Positions 36,974 to 45,625 of a stretch of DNA of 64,000 nucleotides are shown here, piece after piece. Numbering within the stretch: the first letter of the stretch is position 1; every line of letters starts with the position of its first letter. Source of the DNA: Thermus sediminis. Its GTDB lineage: Bacteria; Deinococcota; Deinococci; Deinococcales; Thermaceae. Both the position numbers and the translations under genes were made by a program. The stretch is taken from positions 992,001 through 1,056,000 of the forward strand of contig NZ_QURO01000004.1 in NCBI RefSeq assembly GCF_003426945.1, read 5' to 3'. Below the pieces are notes generated by a model that made no database searches, was not told the DNA's origin, and was given only the letters and a program-made list of their open reading frames with translations.

Positions 36974-38042
36974 GCCCCACCAAATAGACCGCCCCCCAAG
37001 GGCGGTAGAGGCTCACCACCCTGTCCTCCCAGGCCCTCCCGCCCTGGTGGCGGACGGAGCGCCGCCACTCCACCCGGGCCCCTTCGGCGGCGAAGTCCAC
37101 CTGCCTGCGCACCCCCGGGGGCAGGCTGGGATCCGGGATCTCCCGGGGAGGGAGGGGGGGCTTCCGGTCCGAGACCAGGGGCCCCTCCCAACGCACCTCC
37201 CGGTCCTTGGTGCCGAAGAGGTGGAAGCGGAGCCTGGTGCCCACCACAGAGCGCTGGACGAGGATGTGCCCTGGGGTGTCGTTCAGGACCTTCAGGTCCT
37301 TGTGGGGTTGGAAGACGGCGGCGTCCAGCCCCGGGGGCTGGTAGTAGGCCACCTGGTAGCTGTGGGCGTGGCGCTCCCGGATGGGGAGCCCGGCGAAGAA
37401 GAAGGCCCTGAAAAGGGTGGTGGACACCTGGCAGACCCCGCCCCCCACGCCCTGCTCCGTGCGGTCCCCCACGATCACGAAGGCCTCCTTGTACCCCGCC
37501 TCCCGGGTGATGGGCCCCAGGGCCCGGTTTAAGGCGAAGGGGCCCGGGGGGATGAGGAGGCCGTCCAGCCTGCCCGAGGCCAGGAGGAGGTTGTGGGTCC
37601 GCTCCCGGCTGGAGCCCCGGAAGTCCGTCTCCCCCGTGGCCAGGTGCTCCCGTACCCCTAGGGCGTAGAGGTCCTTGAGGCTCGGGGTGGGAGGGGTGTA
37701 GCGGACGGGGAGGCGGAAGCTCCGCCTCCCCTGGGCCCTGGCCTCCCGGTAGGCGGCCAAAGCCTCTTTCTCGTCAAAGGCCAGGCCCTTTTTCTCCACC
37801 CCCCGCCAACCCCCTTCCCCGTAGACAAAGCGGGGGGGACGGGGCTCTCGGGCAAGCTTCCTTAGGAGGGCCATAAGCTCCGCCTCCGAGGCCACCGGGT
37901 AGCGCTGGACCCCGGTGTAGGTGCGGAGTGCCCCTCCCTCTATCACCTCCTCCTGGAGGACCAAGAGGGCCTCCAAGGCCCTCTCCCCTCCCTGGCCCAA
38001 GGCCAGGCCCAGGAGGAGGGCCAAGGCCGGAAACCCTTTCAT
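36855..38042 (-). CDS. VanW-family secreted protein (3' end probably frameshifted)
   Basis: 395 codons as written. Signal peptide MKGFPALALLLGLALGQG, an N-terminal domain, and a VanW domain with TDFRGSSRERTHNLLLASGRLDGLLIPPGPFALNRALGP and VGGGVCQVSTTLFRAFFFAGLPIRERHAHSYQVAYY, then a G5-like C-terminal part. The last 35 or so residues are low-complexity Pro/Gly and lie opposite the cupin gene. One more G in the run at 36975-36978 would end the protein at VYLVGA, on a CTAG shared with the cupin stop, giving about 357 residues. Function unknown; VanW proteins are linked to the cell envelope. Confidence 0.8.
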   Translation of the reverse strand: MKGFPALALLLGLALGQGGERALEALLVLQEEVIEGGALRTYTGVQRYPVASEAELMALLRKLAREPRPPRFVYGEGGWRGVEKKGLAFDEKEALAAYREARAQGRRSFRLPVRYTPPTPSLKDLYALGVREHLATGETDFRGSSRERTHNLLLASGRLDGLLIPPGPFALNRALGPITREAGYKEAFVIVGDRTEQGVGGGVCQVSTTLFRAFFFAGLPIRERHAHSYQVAYYQPPGLDAAVFQPHKDLKVLNDTPGHILVQRSVVGTRLRFHLFGTKDREVRWEGPLVSDRKPPLPPREIPDPSLPPGVRRQVDFAAEGARVEWRRSVRHQGGRAWEDRVVSLYRPWGAVYLVGPRPEGKGAPPASREGGGGAPAPKPPPQGGGAGSAPRGGP

Positions 38043-38085
38043 GAAGGCGAGGCTACCACGCCCCTGCGAAAACCCTGTGAAATCC

Positions 38086-38796
38086 TCACGGGGCGAGGCC
38101 CACCGCTAGGTAAAGGGCCCCTTCCTCCTCTGGGGTCAGGGGACGGACCCCGCCCGGGGGAAGGTCCCCGAGGGTGAGGGGCCCCAAGCCCAAGCGCTTC
38201 AGGTAGAGGACCCGGTTGCCCCGGGCCCGAAACATGCGCTTCACCTGGTGGAAGCGCCCCTCCAGGAGGGTGAGCTCCACCCAGATGGGGTCCTCCCCCA
38301 GGCGGAGCCTGGCGGGGAGGGTCCTTTCCCCGTCCAGAAAGATGCCCTCCTGGAAGGCGCGCGCATCGGCCTCGGTGGCCGGGTGGAGGAGACGGACCAG
38401 GTAGCGCTTTTCCACCTTGTGCCGGGGGTGGGTGAGGCGGTGGAGGAGCTCCCCATGGGTGGTGAAGAGGAGGAGGCCCTCGGCGTCCTTGTCCAGGCGG
38501 CCCACCGGGGAGAGGTCCCGGGTGGGGAAGCCCTGGAGGAGGGCGTAGACGGAGGGGCCCTCCTTGCGGCTTGTCACGTACCCCGCGGGCTTGTGGAGGA
38601 GGAGGTGGAGGTGGCGGCGCGTGGCCAGGGGCCTCCCCTCCACCTCGAGGCCCGCCCTCTCCGGCACGTGGAAACCGGGGTCCAGGACCACCTGGCCCTC
38701 CACGCGCACCCTCCCCGAGCGCACGAGCCGCCCCACCTCCTTGCGGCTTCCTAGGCCCAGCCGGGCCAGGAGCCGGTCCAGCCTCTCCCCCCTCAC
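38086..38796 (-). CDS. RsuA/RluB-family pseudouridine synthase
   Basis: 236 residues: an N-terminal S4 RNA-binding domain (ERLDRLLARLGLGSRKEVGRLVRSGRVRVEG) and a catalytic domain with LHKPAGYVTSRKE and the catalytic aspartate in PVGRLDKDAEGLLLFT; VELTLLEGRFHQVKRMF is a further mark. It modifies a uridine in rRNA; whether 16S (RsuA-like) or 23S (RluB/E/F) is not clear. The frame is open from 38820, but GTG at 38796 overlaps the previous stop as GTGA and fits the family. Confidence 0.88.
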   Translation of the reverse strand: MRGERLDRLLARLGLGSRKEVGRLVRSGRVRVEGQVVLDPGFHVPERAGLEVEGRPLATRRHLHLLLHKPAGYVTSRKEGPSVYALLQGFPTRDLSPVGRLDKDAEGLLLFTTHGELLHRLTHPRHKVEKRYLVRLLHPATEADARAFQEGIFLDGERTLPARLRLGEDPIWVELTLLEGRFHQVKRMFRARGNRVLYLKRLGLGPLTLGDLPPGGVRPLTPEEEGALYLAVGLAP

Positions 38797-39122
38797 AGCT
38801 CCTTTGCGCCTTCCAGCCACCAGAGAGCCCCCTTGGCCTCTAGCCTAGCGAACTCCTCCGGTAGGAGGCCCCGGGGCTCCACCTGACCCCCCCCAAGGCG
38901 GTGGAGGAGGGCGAGGCGTTCCAAGGGATCTTGGGGTAGGTGAGGAGAAACCACCAGCAGGTCTATGTCGCTTTCCAGGTTGAACTCCCCTCGGGCCACG
39001 GAGCCAAAGAGATAGACCCTGGCCTCCCCTAAAGCCTCCCGGACCCTATGGGCGTAGGCCCTGGCCTCCTCCAAAAGGGCCTCCCATTCCGCCTGTCTCC
39101 GCTTCAGGGCCTCAGAGAGCAT
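38793..39122 (-). CDS. Minimal nucleotidyltransferase (MNT), HEPN partner
   Basis: 109-residue nucleotidyltransferase of the DNA-polymerase-beta fold. The motif GSVARGEFNLESDIDLLV (about 41-58) contains GSxARG and the two catalytic aspartates of DxD. In known HEPN/MNT systems the MNT protein inactivates its HEPN ribonuclease partner by adding AMP. Its start overlaps the end of the HEPN gene by 11 nt, and its stop overlaps the pseudouridine synthase start by 4 nt. Confidence 0.85.
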   Translation of the reverse strand: MLSEALKRRQAEWEALLEEARAYAHRVREALGEARVYLFGSVARGEFNLESDIDLLVVSPHLPQDPLERLALLHRLGGGQVEPRGLLPEEFARLEAKGALWWLEGAKEL

Positions 39123-39519
39123 AAAGCGCCTCCACCCAAGCCAATAGGGCCTCCGCCGCCTCCAAAGCCTGAGAAGCCCGCCTGGCTGTGTAATAAAGGT
39201 GAGGGCTCCCCTCGGGGTAGGCGTCGGGGTAGCGGGCGGGAATGTAGTGGAGGTCCAGCTCCTTGGCCGCCTCCAGGAGATCCCCGGGGACCTCCAGCCC
39301 CACCTCCTTTAAGCCCTCCAAGAGCCGGGAAAGGGCGTGTCCGTAGGCGGGGCGGCCCAGCCCCCTAAGAAGGCCCTTCAGGGCATACTCCGCCGCCTGC
39401 TGGGCCTTGAAGGCGGCCCAGTCGTAGTCCCCCTCCTCGGCATCCCTCCTGGCGGAGTCCAGGGTGTGCCGGGCTTGGGAAAGCCAGCGGCCAAACTCCT
39501 CCCGGTCCAGGGGCACCAT
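39112..39519 (-). CDS. HEPN-domain protein (putative RNase toxin)
   Basis: 135-residue all-helical HEPN protein: WLSQARHTLDSARRDAEEGDYDWAAFKAQQAAEYALKGLLR and the RPAYGH motif (R-x4-H), the proposed RNase active site. The tyrosine found two residues after the His in the best-studied HepT toxins (HxY) is absent here (HAL); a Tyr lies inside the x4 loop instead. The later LHYIPARYPDAYPEG stretch is typical of the archaeal/thermophile subgroup. The frame extends upstream to 39894, but the ATG at 39519 follows AAGGAGG and a -10 shared with the diverging AlaX gene. Confidence 0.82.
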   Translation of the reverse strand: MVPLDREEFGRWLSQARHTLDSARRDAEEGDYDWAAFKAQQAAEYALKGLLRGLGRPAYGHALSRLLEGLKEVGLEVPGDLLEAAKELDLHYIPARYPDAYPEGSPHLYYTARRASQALEAAEALLAWVEALYAL

Positions 39520-39525
39520 CCTCCT

Positions 39526-39532
39526 TATCCTA
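39526..39532. promoter_or_regulatory. Bidirectional -10 box TATCCTA between HEPN and AlaX
   Basis: Plus-strand TATCCT (39526-39531) is 6 nt before ATG 39538; minus-strand TAGGAT (39532-39527) is 7 nt before ATG 39519. The two hexamers share five base pairs and the start codons are only 18 nt apart. Confidence 0.65.
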
Positions 39533-39537
39533 AGGGG

Positions 39538-40665
39538 ATGAGGCTTTACCAGCTGAACAGCTACGCCACCCGCTTCCAAGCCCGGGTGGAACGGGCCTGG
39601 AGCGACGAGAAGGGGCACTACGCGGTCTTGTCCCAAACCCTCTTCTACCCGGAGTCCGGGGGCCAGCCCGCGGATACCGGTGTCCTGAGGGGGGCTTTTG
39701 GCGAGGTCCAGGTCCTCCACGCCTACGAGGAGGCGAAGGCCTTCGGGGACGTGGTCCACGTCCTCTCCGCCCCCATCCCCGAGGGGGTGGAGGTGGAGGG
39801 GGAGATTGACTGGAAGAGGCGCTTTCGCCACATGCAGCGCCACACCGCCCAACACCTCCTCTCCCAGGCCCTCCTCCGGGCCGGGGGGTACCACACGGTG
39901 GCCGTGAGCCTGGACTCCCCCCTTTGCACCCTAGACCTGGAGGAGGAGGTGGAGGAGGAAAGGGTCCGCCAGGCGGAGGCCCTGGCGGCCTTCGCCGTCT
40001 ACGCCGACTACCCGGTGGAGGCCTTCTGGGTGAGGGAGGAGGAGCTGGCCCAATACCCCCTCCGCCGCCCCCCCAAGGTCCAGGGGGAGGTGCGCCTGGT
40101 CCGGATCGGGGACTTTGACCTGGCGGCCTGCGGGGGCACCCACCTGAAGAGTAGCGCCCAGGCCGGGCCCATCAAGGTGCAGAAGTGGGAAAGGTACAAG
40201 GGGGGCACCCGCGTCTACTTCCTGGCGGGGTGGGAGGCCCTCGAGGACTACCACGCCAAGCACGCCCTCCTCTCCCGCTTGGCCCTGGCCTTCTCCACGA
40301 GCGCCCTGGATCTGGAAAAGCCCATCAAGAGGCTCCAGGAGGAGGTCTACGCCCTAAAGGGGGAGAACCTGGCCCTCAGGGAGGCCCTGGTGGAGGCCCT
40401 CCTGCCCCGGGCCCTGGAGGAGGGGGTCCTTCTGGTCCCCGCCCCCGTCCTCCCCGACCTAGCCAAGAAGCTCCTCGCCTGGAGCGAAAAGACCTTCCTC
40501 CTCCTCTCCCCCGAAGGACGCTTCGCCCTCCTGGGGCCGGGGAGGGAACAGGTCCTCGCCGCCCTCAAGGCCCTGGGGGGCAAGGGCGGGGGGAGGGAGA
40601 TCCTCCAGGGAGCCCTGCCCCGGGAGAAGGTGGCCCTAGCCCTGGACCCGAGGCTCGTAAGCTAG
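39538..40665 (+). CDS. AlaX-type alanyl-tRNA editing protein
   Basis: 375 residues. An AlaRS-like editing domain: [11 protein letters not shown], the zinc ligands HxxxH in [12 protein letters not shown] and Cys/His in [14 protein letters not shown]-terminal DHHA1-like region with a coiled-coil segment ([25 protein letters not shown]) follows, so it is the long AlaX type. It hydrolyses mischarged Ser- or Gly-tRNA(Ala) in trans. Leaderless start predicted. It diverges from the HEPN/MNT pair over a shared promoter element. Confidence 0.88.
   Translation: MRLYQLNSYATRFQARVERAWSDEKGHYAVLSQTLFYPESGGQPADTGVLRGAFGEVQVLHAYEEAKAFGDVVHVLSAPIPEGVEVEGEIDWKRRFRHMQRHTAQHLLSQALLRAGGYHTVAVSLDSPLCTLDLEEEVEEERVRQAEALAAFAVYADYPVEAFWVREEELAQYPLRRPPKVQGEVRLVRIGDFDLAACGGTHLKSSAQAGPIKVQKWERYKGGTRVYFLAGWEALEDYHAKHALLSRLALAFSTSALDLEKPIKRLQEEVYALKGENLALREALVEALLPRALEEGVLLVPAPVLPDLAKKLLAWSEKTFLLLSPEGRFALLGPGREQVLAALKALGGKGGGREILQGALPREKVALALDPRLVS
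40658..40663 (+). promoter_or_regulatory. -10 TAAGCT at the end of the AlaX gene
   Basis: TAAGCT, 6 nt, then ATG 40670; the final T overlaps the AlaX stop TAG. Confidence 0.5.
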
Positions 40666-40669
40666 GGCC

Positions 40670-41440
40670 ATGGGGCTCTTTGAGGGAAGAGGGGTGCTGG
40701 TTACTGGGGCGGCCCGGGGCATCGGCCGGGCCATCGCGGAGGCCTTCGCCCGGGAAGGAGCCTTGGTGGCCCTTTGCGACCTCAGGCCGGAGGGGCGGGA
40801 GGCGGCGGAGGCCATCGGGGGGTTTTTCGTCCAGGCGGACCTGGCCGAGGATCGGGACCGGGAGCGCTTCGTGGTGGAGGCGGCCCACGCCTTGGGGCGG
40901 GTGGACGTCCTGGTCAACAACGCCGCCACCTCTGCCCCGGGCTCGGCCCTCACCGTCCCCTTGTCGGCATGGCGGAGGGTGTTGGAGGTGAACCTCACCG
41001 CCCCCATGCACCTCTCGGCCCTGGCTGCCCGGGAGATGCGGAAGGCGGGGGGCGGGGCCATCGTAAACGTGGCCAGCGTCCAGGGGCTCTTCGCCGAGCA
41101 GGAAAACGCCGCCTACAACGCCTCCAAGGGGGGCCTGGTGAACCTGACCCGCTCCCTGGCCCTGGACCTCGCCCCCTTGGGCATCCGGGTCAACGCCGTG
41201 GCCCCGGGGGCCATCGCCACGGAGGCGGTCCTCGAGGCCATCCTCCTCTCTGAGGACCCAGAGAGAACCCGGAGGGACTGGGAGGACCTCCACGCCCTGA
41301 GGCGGCTGGGAAGGCCCGAGGAGGTGGCGGAGGCCGTCCTCTTCCTAGCCTCGGAAAGGGCGGGCTTCATCACCGGGGCCATCCTCCCCGTGGACGGGGG
41401 GATGACCGCTAGCTTCATGATGGCGGGCAGGCCCGTCTGA
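40670..41440 (+). CDS. Short-chain dehydrogenase/reductase
   Basis: 256-residue classical [13 protein letters not shown] (NAD(P) loop), [21 protein letters not shown] with the catalytic Ser, YNASKGG with Tyr/Lys, and a PGAIATE segment. Substrate unknown. Starts 4 nt after the AlaX stop from a predicted leaderless promoter. The following 22-nt gap before the converging flavoprotein gene has a short GCCCC/GGGGC stem without a U-run. Confidence 0.88.
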   Translation: MGLFEGRGVLVTGAARGIGRAIAEAFAREGALVALCDLRPEGREAAEAIGGFFVQADLAEDRDRERFVVEAAHALGRVDVLVNNAATSAPGSALTVPLSAWRRVLEVNLTAPMHLSALAAREMRKAGGGAIVNVASVQGLFAEQENAAYNASKGGLVNLTRSLALDLAPLGIRVNAVAPGAIATEAVLEAILLSEDPERTRRDWEDLHALRRLGRPEEVAEAVLFLASERAGFITGAILPVDGGMTASFMMAGRPV

Positions 41441-41462
41441 GCGCCCCGAAAGAGGGGGCCAG

Positions 41463-42005
41463 CTATTTGGCGTGGTCCTTGTAGGGTTCGCCCCTGAGGT
41501 CGGAGACCAGCTGTACGGCCACATAGGCCCCATCCCCGGCGCTCACGATGGCGTGGCCCGGCACCTTGCCCCGGGCCACCCCGGCGGCGTAGACCCGGGG
41601 GTAGCTGGTCCGCCCCCCTTCGTCAGCATCTATAAAGACCCCCCTGCGGGTAAGGCCCAGCAGGGAAGGCAGGGTGGGGTCCTTGTGGGTGCAAAGGAGA
41701 AGCCTCTCCGCCTCTACCACCCCCTCCCCCGTCTCCACCGCAAAGACCCCCCCCATGTCCCGCACGCCCTGGACCACGCCCTGGCGGATCTCCGCCCCGT
41801 AGCGGCGGGCGTGCTCCCTTAGGCGCTCCAAAAGCTCCTCGCCCGAAGGCTCGTCCAGAAGCCCGGGGTAGTTGGGAACCCGGCTCACCGTGAGGACCTG
41901 GGAACGCCCCCCGTCCAGAACCAGCACCCGAAGGCCCGCCCGGGCCAGGAATAGGGCGGCGGAGAGCCCTGAAGGCCCCCCGCCCACCACCAGCACATCC
42001 CACAT
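41463..42005 (-). CDS. Short FAD-dependent thioredoxin-reductase-like protein
   Basis: 180 residues with an FAD-binding loop VVGGGPSGLSAALFLARAGLRVLVLDGG and a C-terminal FAD motif SYPRVYAAGVARGKVPGHAIVSAGDGAYVAVQLV. It is about half the size of thioredoxin reductase: the NAD(P)H domain and the CxxC active site are missing. Such short flavoproteins occur in Thermus and related phyla, with unknown partners. A TATACT box (42020-42015) lies 9 nt upstream of the ATG. Confidence 0.78.
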   Translation of the reverse strand: MWDVLVVGGGPSGLSAALFLARAGLRVLVLDGGRSQVLTVSRVPNYPGLLDEPSGEELLERLREHARRYGAEIRQGVVQGVRDMGGVFAVETGEGVVEAERLLLCTHKDPTLPSLLGLTRRGVFIDADEGGRTSYPRVYAAGVARGKVPGHAIVSAGDGAYVAVQLVSDLRGEPYKDHAK

Positions 42006-42030
42006 ACCACCCTGAGTATAAGGGGCGGGA

Positions 42031-42068
42031 ATACCACCCCACCCCGGTTTGGGCCGGGATGGCGCCGG
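42031..42068. repeat. Degenerate hairpin repeat (decayed copy)
   Basis: Begins ATACCACCCCA and ends GGCGCCGG like the 43-nt repeats, but is 3-5 nt shorter and its stem has a mismatch. The rest of 42069-42143 holds a second short inverted repeat (CCTGGGCTGGG region) and the -10 of the next gene. Confidence 0.5.
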
Positions 42069-42128
42069 CAGGCGCCTAAGCGCGGCCTTCCCTGGGCTGG
42101 GAAGGGTAAAGGACCGGGAAGAAAAGGG

Positions 42129-42134
42129 TATAAT
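42129..42134 (+). promoter_or_regulatory. -10 TATAAT of the PASTA gene
   Basis: Consensus TATAAT 9 nt upstream of ATG 42144; no clear -35. Confidence 0.55.
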
Positions 42135-42143
42135 TGGCGGGGC

Positions 42144-43469
42144 ATGCTCTTGGACGACCGCTACCCGGTGCTGGAAACCCTGAGGGAGGAGGCAGGGGTC
42201 ACCCTCTTTCGCGTGGAGGGCGGGTGGGTGTATTTCTTTGCGGTCAAGACTCCCGAGGACAAGGAGCGCTTCTACCGCTACCGAGCTGCGGTGCGCCGCT
42301 TGCAGGAGCTAGGGCTCCTGGAGGCCCAAATCTCCGCCAAGCCCGGGCGGCACTACGTCTTCTTTACGGAAAAGCCCCTCTCCGGCAAACCTCCTCCTAA
42401 AGAGGCCCTGGCCGCCCTGGCTCCCCTGGGGTTTGGCGGGGACCACCTGGCCATGGCCGAAGAGGGGGTGGCCTACCTCTCCCCTTGGCCCCTGAAGGGG
42501 AGGAAGGGGGCCACGGGAAGAGGGCGAGGCTTCCTCCTGGGGGTGGCCCCCGGCCTGCTCCTCCTCGCCCTGGGCCTCTGGCTTTTCTCCCAGGGGCTTT
42601 ACCGCTACTTCAACCCCCCGGAGTACCCCGTTCCAGACCTGGTGGGCAAGACCGCCCGGGAGGCCTTCCTGCTCCTCAAGGACACGGGGCTCAGGCTGGA
42701 GGTTAGCGAGGGGAACGACCCCACCAAGCCCAAGGAGGTGGTCCTGGCCCAAGAGCCCCCGCCCGGCACCCGGCTGAGGGAGGGGCGCACCGTGCGCCTC
42801 ACCCTCAACCAGGCCCGCCTCAACCCCCTGCCCAACCTCCAGGGCCTGAGGGAGGAGGCAGCGGAGGCAAGGCTAGGGGAGCTGGGCTTCCGGGTGGAGG
42901 CCAAGGCCCTCTTGGAAAGCCCGGAGCCTCTGGGAACGGTCCTGGCCACCGACCCGCCCCCCGGAACCCCCCTGGCCCCGGGGGCTGGGGTGCGCCTCCT
43001 CCTCTCCCGGGGGCAGGGAGTGGGGTCCACGGTCCCCCTGCCCCAGCTCACGGGCCTCACCCGGGAGGAGGCCCTCTTCCTCCTCAACGCCGCTGGGCTC
43101 CAGGCCCAGGTGGAGGAGGTGCCCGCCGGAGCCCCTCCGGGCATGGTTCTGGCCCAGGAGCCCGCTCCCGGAACCCCCATGCCCCCGGGGGGCGGGGTGC
43201 GCCTGAGGGTGGCGGTGCGGGGCGAGGTCCTCCTTCCCCCGGCGCCCCCCAAACCGAGGGAGCGCACCCTAAACCTGACCCTGAGCCTTCCTCCGGAGGC
43301 CACAGGCCGCCAGGTGCGCCTGGTGCTTTGGGACGAGAGGGGGGAGCAGGTGCTCTACGAGGGGCCGGGCCAGGAGGGTCTAGGGCTGGAGGGCGCTTAC
43401 ACCATCCAGGGGGAGGCCCGCTTCCGCCTCTACCTGGACGGATTCCTCTACCAGGAATGGACACCCTGA
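42144..43469 (+). CDS. PASTA-repeat membrane protein with kinase-N-lobe-like head
   Basis: 441 residues. Residues 1-60 ([23 protein letters not shown]...[14 protein letters not shown]) resemble the first strands of a Ser/Thr kinase N-lobe, including an AVK like the VAIK lysine strand, but there is no HRD, DFG or C-lobe. A single membrane helix (about 130-150) follows, then three PASTA domains (about 161-228, 230-296, 300-368), then a beta-rich C-terminal domain. PASTA domains bind peptidoglycan/muropeptides. It may be an envelope sensor without kinase activity. It overlaps YraN by 13 nt. Confidence 0.8.
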   Translation: MLLDDRYPVLETLREEAGVTLFRVEGGWVYFFAVKTPEDKERFYRYRAAVRRLQELGLLEAQISAKPGRHYVFFTEKPLSGKPPPKEALAALAPLGFGGDHLAMAEEGVAYLSPWPLKGRKGATGRGRGFLLGVAPGLLLLALGLWLFSQGLYRYFNPPEYPVPDLVGKTAREAFLLLKDTGLRLEVSEGNDPTKPKEVVLAQEPPPGTRLREGRTVRLTLNQARLNPLPNLQGLREEAAEARLGELGFRVEAKALLESPEPLGTVLATDPPPGTPLAPGAGVRLLLSRGQGVGSTVPLPQLTGLTREEALFLLNAAGLQAQVEEVPAGAPPGMVLAQEPAPGTPMPPGGGVRLRVAVRGEVLLPPAPPKPRERTLNLTLSLPPEATGRQVRLVLWDERGEQVLYEGPGQEGLGLEGAYTIQGEARFRLYLDGFLYQEWTP

Positions 43470-43795
43470 GGGGGCGCTGGGCGGAGGAGGTGGCCCTGGG
43501 GCACCTCCTGGAAAAGGGCTACCGCCTCCTTGGGCGAAACCGCCGTACCCCCTTCGGCGAGGTGGACCTCCTCATGGAAAGGGACGGGGTCCACGTGGTG
43601 GTGGAGGTCAAGCAGAGGTCCTCGAGGGCCTTCGGCACCCCCCTGGAGGCCCTCACCCCGGGGAAGGTGGCCCGCCTCCTGGCTAGCGCCCGCTTCCTCC
43701 TGGGCCGGGATGACCTCCCGGTGCGCCTCGAGGCCGTCTTGGTCCACGGGAACCCGAGGGGCTTCCGCCTGGAGCACCTGGTCCTGGAAGTGTAG
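43457..43795 (+). CDS. YraN/UPF0102 family nuclease-fold protein
   Basis: 112 residues. [50 protein letters not shown] carries the D...ExK core of an endonuclease-like fold. The role is not established. The ATG at 43457 lies inside the end of the PASTA gene, in another frame, so translation is likely coupled. Confidence 0.87.
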   Translation: MDTLRGRWAEEVALGHLLEKGYRLLGRNRRTPFGEVDLLMERDGVHVVVEVKQRSSRAFGTPLEALTPGKVARLLASARFLLGRDDLPVRLEAVLVHGNPRGFRLEHLVLEV

Positions 43796-43826
43796 CCCCA
43801 AGCCTGCCCCCCTTCCCCCCTTCTGG

Positions 43827-43832
43827 TAAGCT
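43827..43832 (+). promoter_or_regulatory. -10 TAAGCT of the UbiD-family gene
   Basis: TAAGCT, 6 nt, then GTG 43839: leaderless. Confidence 0.55.
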
Positions 43833-43838
43833 CGAGGG

Positions 43839-45625
43839 GTGTTTAGGAACCTTCGCACCTATCTGGAGGCCCTGGACAGGCGAGGGGAGCTCAGGCGGGT
43901 GCAGGTGCCGGTCCAAAGCGAGCTGGAGATCACCGAGATCGCCGACCGCATGGTGAAGACGGGGGGGCCCGCCCTCCTCTTTGAAAGGGTGGTGGGCAAG
44001 GACTTCCCCGTGGCCATCGGGCTCTTCGGCACCCGGGAGCGCACGGCCTTCGCCCTGGGGGTGGCGGACCTGGACGAGCTCACCCGCAAGGTGGAGCGCC
44101 TCCTGGCCCTGAACCCGGGCAAGGGGGGCTTTCCGCCCTCCTGGGCCTCCTCCCCAAGCTCCCCCTCCTCCGGGGCTTCTTCCCCAAGCGGGTGCGCAAA
44201 GCCCCGGTCCAGGAGGTGGTCCTCAAGGGGGAGGAGGTGGACCTCTCCCGCCTGCCCATCCTCAAGTGCTGGCCCCTGGACGGGGGGCCCTTCCTCACCC
44301 TGCCCCTCGTCATCACCAAGGACCCGGAGACGGGGGAGCTCAACCTGGGCATGTACCGCATGCAGGTCCTGGACCGGCGGAGCACGGCCATGCACTGGCA
44401 GCTCCACAAGGTGGGCCGCCGCCACCTGGAGAAGGCCAGGAGGCTTGGGCAGAAGCTCCCCGTGGCCGTGGCCCTGGGGGGGGACCCGGTCCTCACCTAC
44501 GCGGCCACCGCCCCCCTTCCCCCCCTTCCCGGGGTGAGCGAGTTCCACCTGGCGGGCTTCCTCCGGGGGGTCCCCATAGAGCTCGCCCGGGGGGTCACCG
44601 TGGACCTGCCGGTGCCCGCCGAGGCGGAGATCGTCCTCGAGGGCTACGTTGACCCCGAGGAGCCCCTGGTGGAGGAAGGGCCCTTCGGCGACCACACGGG
44701 CTTCTACACCCCCGTAGACCTCTACCCCCGCTTCCACGTGACCGCCATCACCCACCGCCGGGGGGCCATCTACCCCGCCACCATTGTGGGCATGCCCCCC
44801 ATGGAGGACGCCTACCTCATCGAGGCCACGGAGAGGCTCTTCCTGCCCGCCCTCCGCCTGGTCCTCCCCGAGGTCGCCGACTACTACATGCCCCCCGAGG
44901 GCGTGGCCCACAACTGGGTGAACGTGGCCCTGAGGAAGGAGTACCCCGGCCAGGCCTACAAGGTGGCCCAGGGGATGCTGGGCCTAGGGCAGATGATGTT
45001 CGCCAAGGCCATCGTGGCCGTGGACCAGGGGGTGCCCCTGAAGCCGGGGTTTCCCGCCCTGCAGAAGGCCCTGGAGCACGCCCTCCCGGGGCGGGACACC
45101 CTCCTCCTCCGGGGGCCCATGGACGTCCTGGACCATAGCTCCCGGGCCTTCGCCTTCGGGGGCAAGCTCTTCATTGACGGCACCCGGAAGCTGCCCGAGG
45201 AAGGGGGGGAGGTCCCCTTCACCCCCAGGGCCCACGCCCACCTCCCCAGGGAACCCGAGGCCCTGGGCCAGCGGCAGTGGCCTGGGGTCTGGGGGGTGGT
45301 CCTGAGAAAGGAGAGGCCCCACCAGGCCTTCGCCCTGGCGGAAAGGCTCCTGAGGTGCCCGGAGAGCGCGGGGATCAGGCTCATGCTCCTCGCCGACCAC
45401 GACACCGCCCTCACCCCCGAGGAGCTCCTCTGGGCGGTCCTCAACAACATAGACCCCGAGCGGGACGCCCGGGTCATGGCGGGGGTGGAGGGGCCGGTTC
45501 TGGTCCTGGACGGCACCAGGAAGCTTCCTGAGGAGGGCTTCCGCAGGGTCTGGCCGGAGCGGATCCGCATGGACCCTGAGGTGAAGGCCCTGGTGGAGGC
45601 CCGCTGGGGGGAGTACGGGCTTTAG
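43839..45625 (+). pseudogene. UbiD-family decarboxylase gene with a -1 frameshift
   Basis: Prenyl-FMN-dependent decarboxylase family, likely menaquinone-related. About 595 codons in two frames. The first (43839-about 44128) reads MFRNLRTYLEALDRRGELRRV...LLALNPGKGG; the second, ending at 45625, continues LSALLGLLPKLPLLRGFFPKRVRKAPVQEVV and includes LGMYRMQVLDRRSTAMHWQ and VEEGPFGDHTGFYTP with the metal/catalytic residues. One G seems to be missing from the G6 run at 44123-44128. In the current sequence only a short product forms, or an N-truncated one from ATG 44192. Both halves look otherwise intact, so a recent event or a base-calling error is likely. Confidence 0.85.
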
